The notes under the pieces were generated by a model that had not been told where the DNA came from, made no database searches, and worked only from the letters and a program-made list of their open reading frames with translations. A DNA stretch of 64,000 nt from Sporosarcina sp. NCCP-2222. Lineage in GTDB: Bacteria > Bacillota > Bacilli > Bacillales_A > Planococcaceae. Where the stretch lies: positions 85,439 to 149,438 of the forward strand of contig NZ_BQYK01000005.1 of assembly GCF_023168145.1 (NCBI RefSeq), in the 5' to 3' direction. The position numbers and the translations under genes are program-made. Numbering within the stretch: position 1 is the first letter of the stretch; each line of letters starts with the position of its first letter. Below are positions 51,486 to 59,563 of the stretch, one piece after another.

Positions 51486-52493
51486 TTATTCATAGAAGTA
51501 CGTGGCAATATCCGTCAAAGCACGTTCGGCATTTTGAATGGAAGTTACGCCAAACACTTCATAGTCCAAAATATGAATGTTGTCGTTCTGATAAGCCGAA
51601 AGCCTTTTCCATGTTTCGTTTTTCTCCACTTCTTTTTTGAACATGTCCTCGGATGCACCGTGATCGCCTGAGGCCAATACTAAAATGAGATCCGGATCCG
51701 CTGCCACTACATCTTCCAAGTTCAAGGCCGAATAGGTATCCTTCGCTTGCAGGATGGTGGTCGCAATATTTTCAGCGCCCAATTTATCTATTAGGCTGCC
51801 AATATAAGACTTTTCATTCATGACCATGAAGGAGTCAGCAGTGCCAATCATCAGCATGACACTTGGCAGTTCCTTGCCTGCACCTTTCTCTTTCAGTTCC
51901 TTGCCTGCACCTTTCTCTTTCAGTTCCTCTTCTTTTTTTTGCAGTTTATCCAATACCGCATTCATTTCTTGCTCTTTATTAAAATAGGTGCCTAATGCGG
52001 AAAAGCTCGTTTTCAAGTCATCGAACGAATCTGTAGGCAAGTAAGCAGTTTGCAAATTCATCCCTTTCAGGCTTTCATCCAAGGAGCTCTGGAGTGACTT
52101 TGCCCCAAGCAGCAAATCAGGCTGCAGGCTTGTAATCACTTCTAAGTCAGGCGCCATTGGGGAGCCGATCTGATCAATTGATTCAAATTCCTTCGGCAAA
52201 GGATTTGTTGAAGTCGGTACACCAACCGGTGTAATATCCAGCAGATTCAACATTTCCGCTAGCGGAACTGATGTCGTGATAATCCTGTCCGCTTCTGTCT
52301 CTGGGAATTGTGTCATCAATTCATCGAGTTTTTTCTCATCTACTCCGTATGTATTTTCATTTGATGTCTCTTGTTGCTCATCTTCCGCCTGTGCGGACAC
52401 CTGATCAGCCTTTTCAGGCTCCTCTTTATCAGACGTACAAGCCGTTAATGCCAGTGAAGCTCCTACTAATAAAACACCGAATACCTTCTTCAA
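51486..52493 (-). CDS. Iron/heme ABC importer substrate-binding lipoprotein
   Basis: A 335-residue lipoprotein. The TTG at 52493 has GGAGGAGA seven bases upstream, and the signal VFGVLLVGASLALTAC ends in lipobox Cys19. The mature protein is a FecB/IsdE-type Venus-flytrap domain: DRIITTSVPLAEMLNLLDIT, EVITSLQPDLLLGAKSLQSS and DVVAADPDLILVLASGDHG. A 27-bp tandem duplication inserts a second KEKGAGKEL copy near residue 195, at the linker helix between lobes. Two Fur-like sites precede it. It feeds the FecCD permease. Confidence 0.9.
   Translation of the reverse strand: MKKVFGVLLVGASLALTACTSDKEEPEKADQVSAQAEDEQQETSNENTYGVDEKKLDELMTQFPETEADRIITTSVPLAEMLNLLDITPVGVPTSTNPLPKEFESIDQIGSPMAPDLEVITSLQPDLLLGAKSLQSSLDESLKGMNLQTAYLPTDSFDDLKTSFSALGTYFNKEQEMNAVLDKLQKKEEELKEKGAGKELKEKGAGKELPSVMLMIGTADSFMVMNEKSYIGSLIDKLGAENIATTILQAKDTYSALNLEDVVAADPDLILVLASGDHGASEDMFKKEVEKNETWKRLSAYQNDNIHILDYEVFGVTSIQNAERALTDIATYFYE
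51867..51928. repeat. In-frame 27-bp tandem duplication inside the binding-protein gene
   Basis: Two perfect 27-bp copies (51867-51893 and 51894-51920) and eight bases of a third encode repeated KEKGAGKEL units. The length is a multiple of three, so the reading frame survives. Perfect identity suggests a recent slippage event. Confidence 0.9.
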
Positions 52494-52510
52494 TCTCGTT
52501 CTCCTCCAAT

Positions 52511-52555
52511 TGATAATGATTTTCAATTTCATTAAACAAATGATAACCGTTCTCA
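52511..52555 (-). promoter_or_regulatory. Two Fur-box-like operators
   Basis: TGATAATGATTTTCA (52511-52525) differs from the 7-1-7 Fur consensus TGATAATnATTATCA at one position. TGATAACCGTTCTCA (52541-52555) differs at about three. Both lie just upstream of the binding-protein start, so iron repression of the whole importer operon is likely. Confidence 0.78.
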
Positions 52556-52629
52556 TTCTCAATTGTCAACTTAATTTCTCAATAAGAAATGAAGGCACGG
52601 ACAATTCGCTTGTTTCCTTCATCAAAAAA

Positions 52630-52661
52630 GCCATTCGCCCACTATTTTAGTGGTGAATGGC
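52630..52661 (-). terminator. Rho-independent terminator
   Basis: GCCATTCGCCCACTA pairs with TAGTGGTGAATGGC; on the minus strand six Ts follow. It ends the lipoprotein gene at 52737. Confidence 0.88.
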
Positions 52662-52736
52662 ATTCCTCTTTGTACTTTTTTACTTTCTATTCTAAACAAA
52701 CTTGAACCCCATGCTACTCCCGAATACAACAGCTCT

Positions 52737-53420
52737 TTAATTTCCCGCCGCCTTCAACTCTTCCTCAAAAATCTCGACGATTCTAGGAGATGCCTTGCCT
52801 CCATAATCCAGATAGCCCGTTTCTGGCAAGTAAAGCGAGCGAGTCATCGAACCATCCTTTAATTCGATAGCAAAAAATATTCGTTCGCCTTCCCTTCTTC
52901 CTGAATCAGGGGCATAAGGAATGGCAAGCAATTGCTCTATAAACTCCTCGGTATGCTTCTGTGAAAACTCATGGATAAATGACAAATCTTCACTGCTCTG
53001 CAAAACAACTCTCTTAACTTCTCCATCGATATCCAAAAAATCACCAAGCACGCGAGATTTACCCGGCCGTGCTACTTCGTAGAGGTCCCCATTTGCTACA
53101 ATTCTGAAAGCCGGGTCATAACCTTCCATCTCATACAATTTGGTCCCAATCGGCAAGTATGCTGCATCTCCATTTTTGATTTTATATTGTGTTCCTGCGT
53201 GGCCATCCAGCATGAAAGTAACTTCGCCCAACTCCTTACCAATCGGCCATTCGTTATCCAATTCAGCTGTTGCATAATTACGGATATACTCCGTATCTTC
53301 CCACTGCACGAATTCAATCCAATCAATGGTCGAACTACCTGTATCCGTTTCTGGCTTCGTGGCAGCTGTTGAACAGCCTGCAAGCATACTTCCCACCACT
53401 GCAATTAAGGTCCATCTCAA
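52737..53420 (-). CDS. Lipoprotein of unknown function
   Basis: A 227-residue lipoprotein. The TTG start at 53420 has AGGAGGT about eight bases upstream. The signal LIAVVGSMLAGCSTA ends in lipobox Cys16. The mature domain (STIDWIEFVQWEDTEYIRNY, LGEVTFMLDG, PIGTKLYEMEGYDPAFRIVA) has the beta-rich look of small Bacillus surface lipoproteins, but no family was recognised. It is a single gene, divergent from the GntR/ABC operon. Confidence 0.75.
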   Translation of the reverse strand: MRWTLIAVVGSMLAGCSTAATKPETDTGSSTIDWIEFVQWEDTEYIRNYATAELDNEWPIGKELGEVTFMLDGHAGTQYKIKNGDAAYLPIGTKLYEMEGYDPAFRIVANGDLYEVARPGKSRVLGDFLDIDGEVKRVVLQSSEDLSFIHEFSQKHTEEFIEQLLAIPYAPDSGRREGERIFFAIELKDGSMTRSLYLPETGYLDYGGKASPRIVEIFEEELKAAGN

Positions 53421-53506
53421 AGGATCGTACCTCCTCTTTCACTAGTAGACGAGAGGTTTAAACGGAAAGTTACATACATCTTTATGGTCAACACACAATA
53501 TGCCCA

Positions 53507-53545
53507 TTGACAATGTGTATATATTGTATATAATGTGTATATACA
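53507..53545 (+). promoter_or_regulatory. Sigma-A promoter with overlapping palindromic operator
   Basis: TTGACA (53507-53512) and TATAAT (53529-53534) are separated by 16 bases. A perfect inverted repeat, TGTATATA (53525-53532) and TATATACA (53538-53545) around ATGTG, covers the -10 box. The GntR protein encoded next is the natural ligand, so the operon should be autorepressed. Confidence 0.82.
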
Positions 53546-53584
53546 TAGATTAATTGGAATTCCAATTGTAAAAGGAGGTTCACC

Positions 53585-53956
53585 ATGCAGCTTTTAATTT
53601 CCAACAGCTCCAAAGAGCCGATTTACAATCAAATTAAAGATCAGATTAAGCAAAAAGTGTTGTCGGGTGAATTGCAGGAAGGCGATGCCCTGCCCTCTAT
53701 GCGGCAGCTGGCTAAGGATTTGCATATTAGTGTTATCACAACAAAGCGGGCCTATGAAGAACTTGAAAAAGAGGGATATATTTATTCAATTATCGGCAAG
53801 GGTTCCTTCATTGCAGAGCAAAATGTCGACATGATCAAAGAGAAGAAGTTGACTGCCATGGAAGAGAAGTTGCAGGAGGTCATTGCGAACAGCAAAGAAA
53901 TCGGGCTGTCTTTGAAAGAGTTGAAAGAATGGATAACGATACTATATGAGGAGTAG
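53585..53956 (+). CDS. GntR-family regulator (YtrA subfamily)
   Basis: A 123-residue regulator with an N-terminal GntR winged helix (EPIYNQIKDQIKQKVLSGEL, LPSMRQLAKDLHISVITTKR-AYEELEKEGY) and only a short helical tail (about 80-123), as in the YtrA group that lacks a ligand domain. Such proteins repress ABC-transporter operons that respond to cell-wall antibiotics. The AAAGGAGG site is strong. It heads an operon with the ATPase, permease and a small membrane protein, and the palindrome over the -10 box is its probable operator. Confidence 0.92.
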   Translation: MQLLISNSSKEPIYNQIKDQIKQKVLSGELQEGDALPSMRQLAKDLHISVITTKRAYEELEKEGYIYSIIGKGSFIAEQNVDMIKEKKLTAMEEKLQEVIANSKEIGLSLKELKEWITILYEE

Positions 53957-53962
53957 ATCATA

Positions 53963-54838
53963 ATGGAACATGTAATAGAGTTGAAAAATGTAAACAAATC
54001 GTACAATCACTTCCGCGTTTCTGACGTGTCACTAGAAGTAAAAAAAGGCTTTGTCACAGGCATTATCGGCTCAAATGGCGCAGGAAAGTCGACAATTATG
54101 AGAATGATCTTAAACTTGGTAAAGCCGGATTCTGGCGAGGTCCATGTGTTCGGAATGGACTATGCCAAGCATGAAAAAAACATCAAAGACCGCATCGGTT
54201 TCATCTTCAGCGAGGATGTCCTATACGATGAATTGACTTTGCATGATCAAAAAAAACTGATTGCCCCCTGTTATTCAAAATGGGATGACGCTTTGTTCCA
54301 CCAGTATTGTGACACTTTCGAGCTGCCGCTCAAACAAAAATTGAAATCCTTTTCGAAGGGAATGAAAGTGAAAGCAACACTCGCAATCGCGCTTTCCCAC
54401 AAAGCCGATCTATTAGTCATGGATGAGCCGACTGCCGGACTCGACCCTGTCTTTCGAAGGGAATTTCTTGATATCATGCAGGACATCATGCTCGACGGAA
54501 ATAAGTCGATCGTGCTGTCCACCCATATTATGAGCGACTTATCGACAATAGCGGATTATATTACGTATGTCCAAAAAGGCCAGATTGCTTTTTCGAAGGA
54601 CATTCACGAGCTTCAGGAAAACTATGCAGTCGTCCGAGGCGGCATCGAACTTCTGGACCGTGATACAGAACAATGCTTCCTCGCCATAAAAAAAACCAAA
54701 ACAGGATTTGAAGGGTTATCCGCCGATCAAAATATAGCAGAATCCCTTTTCGGAAACGAAGCGGTCATCGAAAAGGCAAGCTTAGAAGATATCATGTACT
54801 ACATGCAAGGAGGTAAGAACGTTGCTGTTGTTAATTAA
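53963..54838 (+). CDS. ABC transporter ATP-binding protein (YtrB-like)
   Basis: A 291-residue ATPase with Walker A GSNGAGKST, a weak signature FSKGMKVKAT (Ser-Lys-Gly replaces Ser-Gly-Gly, a trait of this branch), Walker B LLVMDEPTAGLD and H-loop STHIMSDL. The last 70 residues form an extra domain. It overlaps the permease gene by 17 bases. In Bacillus and Staphylococcus such YtrA-linked ATPases take part in exporters tied to cell-wall antibiotic stress. Inducer and cargo are not known here. Confidence 0.9.
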   Translation: MEHVIELKNVNKSYNHFRVSDVSLEVKKGFVTGIIGSNGAGKSTIMRMILNLVKPDSGEVHVFGMDYAKHEKNIKDRIGFIFSEDVLYDELTLHDQKKLIAPCYSKWDDALFHQYCDTFELPLKQKLKSFSKGMKVKATLAIALSHKADLLVMDEPTAGLDPVFRREFLDIMQDIMLDGNKSIVLSTHIMSDLSTIADYITYVQKGQIAFSKDIHELQENYAVVRGGIELLDRDTEQCFLAIKKTKTGFEGLSADQNIAESLFGNEAVIEKASLEDIMYYMQGGKNVAVVN

Positions 54839-55454
54839 AAAAGACTTGGTGATTCATAAATTATCGTGGCTGCTCTATTTTGCCATGCTGTTGTTTTTTA
54901 TCGTTTTAAATAAAGACGTCATGTTTGTCGTGGCGATCATAACAGCCATTATCACCATGAATACTTTTCATTATGACGAACTTGCTCATGGAAATAAGCT
55001 CTGGAATTCCCTGCCCTTCACTCGTAAAGAAATAGTAAGCGCACGTTACTCCACTTTGTTAGTTGTATTATTGATGGTTACGGCAATTGTTATGACAGTT
55101 GCCAGAATTACAAACGGCGAATGGAGTTCCGCTTTCTCAAGTCTCTCTATTTGGGAAGAGATTATTGGCAGTTTCATCGTCATGATGGTATCCGCTAGCA
55201 TATTCTTTCCTGTGGTATATAAGTTTGCTCAGAAAAAGACTATTTTTACATTCGTTATTCTGTTTATCGGCACAGCAATTGCAGGAGTTTATTTTATTTA
55301 TTATCTCTATAAATATTTGATTGAATCCACATCCATTATCCAATCCATGGGCATTGGCTTGTATTGGGCCTTGCTGGCAATCGGTTCGCTCGTTTGTTAT
55401 GTCCTCTCTTGGGGATTGTCTTTGAAGATTTACAAAGCGAAAGAATTCCTGTAA
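54822..55454 (+). CDS. ABC-2-type transporter permease
   Basis: A 210-residue membrane protein with six predicted helices (about 11-45, 77-98, 108-130, 138-162 and 173-200 among them). The opening LLLIKKDLVIHKLSWLLYFA and LWNSLPFTRKEIVSARYSTL are the ABC2_membrane family pattern seen in many Firmicute exporters. The TTG start follows AAGGAGGTAAGAACG. It works with the YtrB-like ATPase. Cargo unknown. Confidence 0.85.
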   Translation: MLLLIKKDLVIHKLSWLLYFAMLLFFIVLNKDVMFVVAIITAIITMNTFHYDELAHGNKLWNSLPFTRKEIVSARYSTLLVVLLMVTAIVMTVARITNGEWSSAFSSLSIWEEIIGSFIVMMVSASIFFPVVYKFAQKKTIFTFVILFIGTAIAGVYFIYYLYKYLIESTSIIQSMGIGLYWALLAIGSLVCYVLSWGLSLKIYKAKEFL

Positions 55455-55475
55455 CAAAAAGAAGGAGGTAAATGT

Positions 55476-55763
55476 GTGAAACCTGTTAAACGAAGCCCCT
55501 TGAATAAATGGCTGCTGATTGTTGGTGGTTTCATTGCAGCCCAGCTTGTTTTTATAGCTACGGATGGAACGTTTTTAGAACCCAATTTAAATAATGCAGG
55601 TACTTTCGCAAAGAAGATCGCAGACAATCTCTTCTTTTTAGACTGGATTACGCTCTATCAGAATTTTATTTATCGATTATTGACTGTCCTGGCTGGTCTG
55701 CAAATCGCATTCATGGCAATAAAGGATATCGCCAAACTTACAAGAACGAGAAGCAGAGTATAA
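55476..55763 (+). CDS. Small membrane protein of the GntR/ABC operon
   Basis: A 95-residue protein with two hydrophobic helices (about 10-30 and 58-82) and a polar loop (TDGTFLEPNLNNAGTFAKKI) that is probably outside the cell. GAAGGAGGT precedes the GTG start. It follows the permease by 21 bases and ends at a terminator, so it belongs to the same operon. No family was recognised; it may be an accessory subunit or a sensor of the transported compound. Confidence 0.7.
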   Translation: MKPVKRSPLNKWLLIVGGFIAAQLVFIATDGTFLEPNLNNAGTFAKKIADNLFFLDWITLYQNFIYRLLTVLAGLQIAFMAIKDIAKLTRTRSRV

Positions 55764-55783
55764 ATAGATGTTCATCTCTCATA

Positions 55784-55820
55784 AAACACCCTCTCAAGTA
55801 GATTACTTGAGAGGGTGTTT
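55784..55820. terminator. Bidirectional rho-independent terminator
   Basis: AAACACCCTCTCAAGTA (55784-55800) pairs perfectly with TACTTGAGAGGGTGTTT (55804-55820) around GAT. It separates the GntR/ABC operon from the convergent DUF817 operon. Confidence 0.92.
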
Positions 55821-55821
55821 G

Positions 55822-56634
55822 CTATCTTGAGATCTTTGCTTTCGTCTGTTTCAACGTCGCAACGATAAGAAAACTGACAATGACCAATAACAGCCATGAA
55901 CTCACTTTCCCTAAGTGAACAAGGCTCCATGCTTCGGTTTGGTTTGGATATTGCCAAGCTCCGAAAAAAGTGGCGATGTTTTCAGCAACCCAGATGAAGA
56001 AACCGATCAGTATAAATGACAAGGCAATTGGCATCCGGTATTGCACCCTATTCACTTCATACGTCACCCACGACCGCCAGAAGACGACAATAACCAACGC
56101 AGCTAGCCACCAACGGATGTCCACCCAAAAATGATGCGTGAAAAAGTTCAAATAAATCGCCGCGCCTAATGGGATGACTAGAAAGGATGGCGGCCATTTC
56201 ACCAGCTTCACGTCCAATCGCCGCCATGCCTGGCACAAGTAACTAGCCACACTGGCATACATGAATCCGCTATATAAAGGTACGCCTAGTATTTTGAAGT
56301 AACCTTCTTCCGGATATGACCAAGACCCCATATTCACCTTGAATATTTCTAAGGCTAGTCCAATCAAGTGGAAGAGCGTTATGACCTTCAACTCATCCTT
56401 TGTTTCCAGACCCGATCTCACCATCCACCACTGCATGAGAAGGAAGATGAGGAGCAGCCAATCATATCTCGGCAAAAAAGGAAGAGGAATGACTTGCGTA
56501 GCAGCAAGAGACCCAAAAATAACAACTGGGAACAAGCAGGACATCGCCTGCTCCCAGCCAAAACGGACAAGCTGCCGGATTGGCCTGCTTATACGCTTAC
56601 CCCACGCGACTTCATATCTAGCTTCTTTAATCAT
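55822..56634 (-). CDS. DUF817-family membrane protein
   Basis: A 270-residue protein with about eight membrane helices. It fits DUF817, a bacterial family of unknown role: conserved patterns are GWEQAMSCLFPVVIFGSLAA, ALEIFKVNMGSWSYPEEGYF, VPLYSGFMYASVASYLCQAW and FFIWVAENIATFFGAWQYPN. The ATG at 56634 overlaps the HTH gene by eight bases; the open frame to 56706 is unlikely. It is the last gene of an operon with a YozG-like HTH and DUF2975 membrane protein. The family name suggests a carrier or sensor. Confidence 0.85.
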   Translation of the reverse strand: MIKEARYEVAWGKRISRPIRQLVRFGWEQAMSCLFPVVIFGSLAATQVIPLPFLPRYDWLLLIFLLMQWWMVRSGLETKDELKVITLFHLIGLALEIFKVNMGSWSYPEEGYFKILGVPLYSGFMYASVASYLCQAWRRLDVKLVKWPPSFLVIPLGAAIYLNFFTHHFWVDIRWWLAALVIVVFWRSWVTYEVNRVQYRMPIALSFILIGFFIWVAENIATFFGAWQYPNQTEAWSLVHLGKVSSWLLLVIVSFLIVATLKQTKAKISR

Positions 56635-56848
56635 CGGAACGACCCTCTGGCTCGTATTCCAATAAATCGCCCGGCTGGCAATCGAGCGCCTTGCAAATTG
56701 CCTCAAGTGTCGACAGCCGGATCGCTTTTGCCTTGCCGTTTTTCAAGATGGACAAATTCGCCATCGTAATCCCGACCTTTTCTGAGAGTTCTGTTACACT
56801 CATTTTCCGTTTCGCCAACATCACATCAATATTAATAATAATTGTCAT
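56627..56848 (-). CDS. Helix-turn-helix regulator, YozG-like
   Basis: A 73-residue Cro/CI-type regulator with one HTH: MLAKRKMSVTELSEKVGITM-ANLSILKNGKAKAIR, ending in GDLLEYEPE. This single-domain form is the YozG/HTH_26 group, which usually pairs with a DUF2975 membrane protein, as here. The ATG at 56848 follows GAGGTG by six bases. It lies between DUF2975 (upstream) and DUF817 (downstream). It may sense a membrane state through its DUF2975 partner, in the manner of an anti-regulator pair; this is inferred. Confidence 0.88.
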   Translation of the reverse strand: MTIIINIDVMLAKRKMSVTELSEKVGITMANLSILKNGKAKAIRLSTLEAICKALDCQPGDLLEYEPEGRSDD

Positions 56849-56858
56849 ATCATTCACC

Positions 56859-57341
56859 TCAGACTGTCAGATCATTTTCCGTTTTGATATGGATGGCTTC
56901 TTTCAACAGCTTCTGAAGCACAGCAGCGAATACCGAAACCACTATGGAGGCGAAAGCAATGACCATACCTATAACAATCAGACCGGGGGCGTCGTCCTTT
57001 TCAGCGATCAAATACAGTAGTGGCAAGCCGATAATATAGATCAGACAGATAGCCATTCCGCAGAATTTAATATTTCTCAAAGCACGAACAGCTACATCTG
57101 AAAACGCCAGGTTTCTATCAATCAACACCAACAAACGAAACGCTTGATATAGGGCGATATAAAAAGGGATGGCCGCAGCATATAAATCGATGAGAACTAA
57201 ATACCTCAAGTATCCATGATCCGGATATAATTCCGCTGCAAACTCAGCTATATTGGGGACAAAAAAGATGCATAGCGCAAGTACCGGTATTCCCATTACT
57301 ATAACTGCGACTTTTAAAAAGAGGGTGGAACCTCGTTTCAT
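56859..57341 (-). CDS. DUF2975-family membrane protein
   Basis: A 160-residue protein with four membrane helices (about 8-28, 47-68, 88-112 and 121-145) of the DUF2975 family. Marks are YLVLIDLYAAAIPFYIALYQ and LRNIKFCGMAICLIYIIGLP. The ATG at 57341 has GAGGTG upstream. It is the first gene of the operon with the HTH regulator ten bases downstream. DUF2975-HTH pairs are common in Bacillales and lactic bacteria, but their signal is not known. Confidence 0.88.
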   Translation of the reverse strand: MKRGSTLFLKVAVIVMGIPVLALCIFFVPNIAEFAAELYPDHGYLRYLVLIDLYAAAIPFYIALYQAFRLLVLIDRNLAFSDVAVRALRNIKFCGMAICLIYIIGLPLLYLIAEKDDAPGLIVIGMVIAFASIVVSVFAAVLQKLLKEAIHIKTENDLTV

Positions 57342-57460
57342 AAAAAAACACCTCACTTAGTTATCTTGAGATGATTATAAATAAATATTTATCGTTTTGC
57401 AATAAATATATATTGTTAAATCGCAATAATTATATAGAAAGCCAAAAAAGGAACCCCGCT

Positions 57461-58453
57461 TTAAGGATTCCTTTGCAGCTTCCCAATCTGTTCTGCCGCC
57501 TCTGCCATATTTGCACTTTGCATACCATATACTTGACGCATTTTATCTACATGTTGCAGTATTTCTTCTAAGACCATCAAGTTTTCAGCAGTATTCGTAC
57601 CAAAATTATGCGGATGCCACCAAAGATGATAGATTTCCCTCTTCTCTGCCGCATATTCAATCGCCTTATTTATCCGTTTGAGGCGAAGCGGCTCGAAAAC
57701 GTGCAGCATTGGATGATAGGGACGTAGAAATCTGCTTGAACGGAGGTTGATCGGCTCGTTGCTATTACTTCGCTCCATCCGGTAGGTGTGATGGCCAGTC
57801 AGATTAACATAGCAATCCATCAGACGAAGCACTCGCTTCCAGCTGCCTCTGCTCGCATAGCTGGTCGGTTCATAAAGCCAATTTTCTTCATTTCCACGAT
57901 ACGATTCAATTCCCGCCGCCTCGCATATTGGCAAATACCTAGGATTCACTTGGTTCCGTGGAAACACAAGAGAACGAATTGGTAATTCGTTCAGACATGG
58001 CACGCTCAATGCAGCTTCTAAATCCGCCTTAAATTGATCGGCCGTCTGCCCTTTTTCTAAACAGTAAAAGTGGGAGAAAGTATGGGTGCCAATCTCTTGA
58101 TGCGGGACTTGCAAGATTTGCTGCACAATCGACTCGCCAAAATGGTAGGGATCCGTTTCCTCATTTCCCCCTATATTTGCTAGCTTTCCATAAGGGGAGA
58201 ACCGCGGATTCTCGTAGCTCGGCTGAGTCATTGGCATATGAGTTTCCAGTGTCTCTTTTTCATCAAAACAAAGCATTCCGACTGTTGCCCACGTAGCATG
58301 TATATCGTATTTTTGAAATAGAGACAAGATCTCACCAATGGCCTTCCTACCGCCAAGCAGATGTTGGCCGTATTCCTGCAGCGTAAAAACATCATGCACG
58401 CCCCAGTTTAATTCAAAATCCAATGAAATGATGAATATGCCGCAATCCATCAT
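57461..58453 (-). CDS. Polysaccharide deacetylase-family (NodB-like) protein
   Basis: A 330-residue protein with a NodB-like carbohydrate-esterase fold. The metal Asp motif is SLDFELNWG, and the His motif is GTHTFSHFY (H-x3-H). HATWATVGMLCF and LVFPRNQVNP (R-x-Q in place of the usual R-P-P) suggest a branch close to polysaccharide deacetylases of capsule or O-antigen clusters. It has no signal peptide, so it may act inside the cell or on a precursor, not on wall polymer. It is a single gene with a hairpin downstream near 57445-57475. Substrate unknown. Confidence 0.82.
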   Translation of the reverse strand: MMDCGIFIISLDFELNWGVHDVFTLQEYGQHLLGGRKAIGEILSLFQKYDIHATWATVGMLCFDEKETLETHMPMTQPSYENPRFSPYGKLANIGGNEETDPYHFGESIVQQILQVPHQEIGTHTFSHFYCLEKGQTADQFKADLEAALSVPCLNELPIRSLVFPRNQVNPRYLPICEAAGIESYRGNEENWLYEPTSYASRGSWKRVLRLMDCYVNLTGHHTYRMERSNSNEPINLRSSRFLRPYHPMLHVFEPLRLKRINKAIEYAAEKREIYHLWWHPHNFGTNTAENLMVLEEILQHVDKMRQVYGMQSANMAEAAEQIGKLQRNP

Positions 58454-58702
58454 TCCCTTCTCCTGTCTTTGTTCAGCAGCCTTTTTCTACCTGCCAAAAT
58501 GATTCACATTTCGTTAATTGGATATGAACGGGCTCATCTAGAGTAGCTGGGGTTGTCATTTACAATGAAATAAACTTTCTAGAAAAACACCGTTCCTTCG
58601 AATTTGATAAGATAAATCTAGTAAATTCTAAATGCTTCAACCGCTCATAAAGGGCATGCTACTTTAAATGCGAGGGACATCACGTTTCCTTAGGTAATAT
58701 TC

Positions 58703-59563
58703 TCATGCCTTTTTTTCATGTACATACCTATGATAAATTTCAGGATCATGCGAGGGAAGCATGACTATATCCAAATTATCCTCTTCTATTTGCTGCAACA
58801 GGGGAAATAGACTTTTATATTCCTGATTATTATAATGTGCAAACTTACTAATCCAACTCCCCCCAAGGTTTTCTCTGAAATTCTGGCGAACGTATACTGA
58901 GTCTGCAATAAGAAAATATCTTTTTCCCTTCAAACTGTTTACAAGTAATCCCATCTGACCGACAGCATGGCCAGGCAGAGGGACCAAGATCATTGACCCA
59001 TCCTGAAACAAATCAACTGCATTAGGGAATGGTCCGTATGAGGTTTTGCCATTAAAATCAATTAGTTGTAACTGTTCAGGATCAATTCCATCGAATAACT
59101 CCTTTATATAAAAATTCTTAAACAAACGTAATGAAGACTGACGTGTAAAGTCCCATTCCTTCTTACTCACAATAATTCTTGAAGTAGGAAAGTCATGGAT
59201 ACCTCCAACATGGTCCACATGCATATGAGATAAAATAATTTGGACTTCGGCAGGATTGATATTCATGGCCCGCAACTGTTCCACGGCATTATCTTTTTTT
59301 GATATTTGCACTGGTGTAGCAAATCGTAATATGCGATAGGGAAAGGCATGGGTGACATCGAGAAATCGTGTCGAATAGCCAGTATCAAATAAAAAATATC
59401 CTTGCTTGGGATGTTTAATGAGAAAAAACAGAGCAGGTCCCCAAATCTTTTTCTTTGGAAACTTCTTTTTCAGCATATGTAAGGATGCCTTATAAAAGCC
59501 GGCATTCAATACGGTCAGTTCACATTGTGGCGTTCCCTTTGAAAAGGGCAATTTCATGGTCAA
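58703..59563 (-). CDS. Lactonase-like metallo-beta-lactamase-fold hydrolase
   Basis: A 286-residue hydrolase of the AiiA-like (N-acyl-homoserine-lactonase) group. The metal site is complete: SHMHVDHVGG (His113, His115, Asp117, His118), LPGHAVGQMG (His199), IADSVYV (Asp221) and PSHDPEIY (His271). The TTG at 59563 has AGGAGG eight bases upstream; an ATG two codons later is an option. Its first 44 bases lie inside the end of the upstream FAH-family gene in another frame, so the two genes are tightly coupled. A lactone or cyclic ester made or used by its partner is a plausible substrate. Confidence 0.85.
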   Translation of the reverse strand: MTMKLPFSKGTPQCELTVLNAGFYKASLHMLKKKFPKKKIWGPALFFLIKHPKQGYFLFDTGYSTRFLDVTHAFPYRILRFATPVQISKKDNAVEQLRAMNINPAEVQIILSHMHVDHVGGIHDFPTSRIIVSKKEWDFTRQSSLRLFKNFYIKELFDGIDPEQLQLIDFNGKTSYGPFPNAVDLFQDGSMILVPLPGHAVGQMGLLVNSLKGKRYFLIADSVYVRQNFRENLGGSWISKFAHYNNQEYKSLFPLLQQIEEDNLDIVMLPSHDPEIYHRYVHEKKA

